Positions 61,992 through 64,000 of a stretch of DNA of 64,000 nt are shown piece after piece. Made by a program: the position numbers and the translations under genes. Under the pieces are notes generated by a model. It saw only the letters and a program-made list of their open reading frames with translations. It searched no databases and was not told the origin of the DNA. The stretch's first letter is position 1; the number at the start of each line of letters is the position of its first letter. The DNA comes from Flagellimonas spongiicola (GTDB taxonomy: Bacteria; Bacteroidota; Bacteroidia; Flavobacteriales; Flavobacteriaceae), in NCBI RefSeq assembly GCF_023502425.1, contig NZ_JAMFMA010000003.1:434001-498000 (forward strand). The letters run 5' to 3'.

Positions 61992-63326
61992 ATGGCTTTA
62001 TTAGTGGTGCTTGGTGGTGGAGAAAGCGGAGTTGGTACCGCCATTTTAGGACAAAAAGTGGGATTTGAAGTTTTTGTCTCGGACAAAGGCGAAATAAAAG
62101 ATAAATACAGCAAAGTTCTTGAACATTTTGAGATTGAATGGGAATCTGGACAGCATACAGAAACAAAGATTCTAAATGCTGATTTGGTGATGAAAAGCCC
62201 TGGTATTCCTGATAAGGTGCCGTTGGTACAAAAACTGGTTGAAAATGGCGTTCCAGTGATTTCTGAGATTGAGTTTGCCTCAAAATATACTGATGCCAAC
62301 TTGATTGGAATCACAGGAAGCAATGGAAAGACCACCACTACAATGCTTACGCATCATCTGCTGTTAGGAGGAGCGTTAAATGCTGGTATGGCAGGTAATA
62401 TTGGTGATAGCTATGCTAAAATGGTGGCCGAGCAGAATTATGACCATTATGTGTTGGAAATCAGCAGTTTTCAGTTGGATGGAATAGTTGATTTTAAACC
62501 GCATATCGCGATTTTGACCAATATCACCCCAGACCATTTGGATCGGTATGAGTACAAATTTGAAAATTATATCGCATCCAAATTTAGGATAGCAATGAAT
62601 CAAGAAGCATCGGATTACTTGATATACGATGCAGATGATCCGATTATAAGTAGTTGGCTGAATAAAAACCCAGTTCAATCCAAATTAATACCCTTTTCCT
62701 TAAAGGAGAAGCAACAAATTGGAGCTTGGCTTGATAACAATACGATTAGAATGAATGTAGAACATAAAACCTTGGAAATGAGTACAGATATTTTGGCCCT
62801 TGAAGGTCAGCACAACGTAAAGAACACCATGGCTGCAAGTTTAGCGGCATTATTGGTGAACGTAAGAAAGGAGACTATCCGTCAAAGTATCCAGTCGTTT
62901 CAAGGGGTGCCTCATCGATTGGAAAAAGTTTTGAAAATCAATCATGTAGAGTACGTAAACGATTCTAAGGCAACAAATGTGAATGCAACCTATTATGCTT
63001 TGGATGGTATTAAAAAGCCATTGGTTTGGATTGTAGGTGGTGTGGATAAGGGGAATGATTATTCCGAATTGATGCCATTGGTTCGTGAAAAGGTAAAGGC
63101 AATAATTTGTCTTGGAATGGACAATTCAAAACTTAAAGAAGCTTTTGGGAATGTGATTGATTTAATGGTCGAGACCTATTCCATGGAGGAAGCGGTAAAA
63201 GTGGCCTATAAAATATCCGAACGCGGTGATGCTGTTTTGTTATCTCCAGCTTGCGCAAGTTTTGATTTGTTCGAAAACTATGAAGATCGGGGTAATCAAT
63301 TTAAATCAGCCGTAAAAAATTTGTAA
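61992..63326 (+). CDS. murD: UDP-MurNAc-L-alanine:D-glutamate ligase
   Basis: 444 residues. ATP-binding GITGSNGKTTTTML, QLDGIVDFKPHIAILTNITPDHLDRY, and the N-terminal GGGESGVGTAIL UDP-binding motif. It adds D-Glu to the stem peptide. Between mraY and ftsW as in most dcw clusters. murC, murG and ftsQAZ are beyond the window. Confidence 0.97.
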   Translation: MALLVVLGGGESGVGTAILGQKVGFEVFVSDKGEIKDKYSKVLEHFEIEWESGQHTETKILNADLVMKSPGIPDKVPLVQKLVENGVPVISEIEFASKYTDANLIGITGSNGKTTTTMLTHHLLLGGALNAGMAGNIGDSYAKMVAEQNYDHYVLEISSFQLDGIVDFKPHIAILTNITPDHLDRYEYKFENYIASKFRIAMNQEASDYLIYDADDPIISSWLNKNPVQSKLIPFSLKEKQQIGAWLDNNTIRMNVEHKTLEMSTDILALEGQHNVKNTMAASLAALLVNVRKETIRQSIQSFQGVPHRLEKVLKINHVEYVNDSKATNVNATYYALDGIKKPLVWIVGGVDKGNDYSELMPLVREKVKAIICLGMDNSKLKEAFGNVIDLMVETYSMEEAVKVAYKISERGDAVLLSPACASFDLFENYEDRGNQFKSAVKNL

Positions 63327-63329
63327 AAC

Positions 63330-64000
63330 ATGCTTTCGGTACTAAGAAATTTGAAAGGGGATAAAGCTATATGGGGACTCGTGGCCCTATTGGCCCTTTT
63401 CTCATTTTTGCCAGTTTACAGCGCGAGTACCAATCTGGTTTACGTTAATGACGATGGAACCACTGTTGGTCACTTGGTGAAGCATGCCGTACTTCTTTTT
63501 CTCGGATTTGGGATAATTTACGCAGTCCACAGAATACCAACCCACTATTTCAAGGGTCTTTCCATAATTGCGTTGCCTATTGTTTTGATTTTGTTGGCGT
63601 ATACCTTGACTGTGGAAACGCGTATAGGTGGAGTTACAGCTAATAGATGGATTAAAATTCCATTTGTAGGGGTCAATTTTCAGACTTCTACATTGGCTTC
63701 GGTGGTATTGATGATTTGGATTGCACGCTATCTCACTAAAATAAAGGATACAGTAATTACATTCAAGGAAAGTATACTGCCCTTGTGGCTGCCTACAGTC
63801 CTAGTGGTTTTACTAATACTTCCAGAGAACTTTTCAACGGCCGCCATTATATCATTTATGGTTTTGGTGTTGTGTTTTCTAGGAGGTTATCCCTTAAAAT
63901 ATTTGTTCAGTATTGTTGGTGCTGGTCTTGTTCTTGGAGCAATGTTTTTGTTTGTAGTATTTAAGACACCAGAAGTGATTCCAGGACAACGTGCTACAAC
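63330..64000 (+). CDS. ftsW: FtsW/RodA-family division protein, 3' truncated
   Basis: At least 223 residues, open to the window's end, with no stop. Multiple hydrophobic helices (WGLVALLALFSFLPVYSAS near the start, then LFLGFGIIYAVHRIP) match the SEDS family; the GVTANRWIKIPFVGVNFQTST block matches FtsW. It is the septal lipid-II polymerase partner of FtsI. Three bases separate it from murD. Confidence 0.92.
   Translation, partial: MLSVLRNLKGDKAIWGLVALLALFSFLPVYSASTNLVYVNDDGTTVGHLVKHAVLLFLGFGIIYAVHRIPTHYFKGLSIIALPIVLILLAYTLTVETRIGGVTANRWIKIPFVGVNFQTSTLASVVLMIWIARYLTKIKDTVITFKESILPLWLPTVLVVLLILPENFSTAAIISFMVLVLCFLGGYPLKYLFSIVGAGLVLGAMFLFVVFKTPEVIPGQRAT

Overview
The window looks like a core chromosomal segment of a marine-type Flavobacteriaceae bacterium (phylum Bacteroidota). 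The evidence is gliding-motility genes gldA, gldB and gldC, several promoters matching the Bacteroidota -7 element TAnnTTTG, a flavobacterial DnaG lacking the usual zinc ligands, DUF3857/transglutaminase proteins, and a chorismate-mutase-fused DAHP synthase. Base composition looks even and moderately AT-rich. I see no insertion sequence, integrase, prophage, CRISPR array, rRNA or tRNA.

1-14.1 kb is a sulfur assimilation and methionine block: the 3' part of a MetZ-like transsulfuration enzyme, an Rrf2 regulator with four cysteines, a DUF2061 membrane protein, cysH, cysD, cysN, a sulfite reductase fused to a HEPN domain, a uroporphyrinogen-III methyltransferase and a ferredoxin-NADP reductase. 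A SAM-I riboswitch then precedes a split methionine synthase (with a small lipoprotein gene between its halves) and metF. Two near-identical palindromes, before the DUF2061 gene and before the sulfite reductase, look like operators of the Rrf2 protein.

14.1-21.5 kb carries envelope and accessory genes: a PagL-like outer-membrane deacylase, a GIN-domain lipoprotein, an AraC/GyrI regulator, a serine hydrolase, a membrane-anchored LuxR regulator and a TonB-receptor-like barrel. 21.5-23.9 kb is a compact redox or nitric-oxide-type locus: mini-thioredoxin, cysteine-rich MarR, Crp/Fnr regulator, membrane protein and group III truncated hemoglobin. Its two promoters share an unusual identical architecture. 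An amino-acid decarboxylase and gldA follow on the minus strand.

26.4-30.7 kb is the phenylalanine/tyrosine operon (pheA, aminotransferase, tyrA, DAHP synthase-chorismate mutase). It is preceded by a short leader ORF, absent from ordinary gene calls, in which 11 of 23 codons are aromatic, followed by competing antiterminator and terminator hairpins. This is a textbook-style transcription attenuator and the clearest regulatory system in the window.

30.7-55.3 kb is mostly housekeeping: rsgA, dtd, two DUF3857 proteins, a MazG-like hydrolase, aroA, queA, rlmN, a polyprenyl synthase, an ECF sigma/anti-sigma pair with a barrel protein, a methyltransferase, dnaG, a response regulator with Glu at the phospho-acceptor site, nadE, gldB-gldC, ysxC and small membrane proteins. 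From 55.6 kb to the right edge runs the division/cell-wall (dcw) cluster mraZ-rsmH-ftsL-ftsI-murE-mraY-murD-ftsW, with ftsW cut by the window end.
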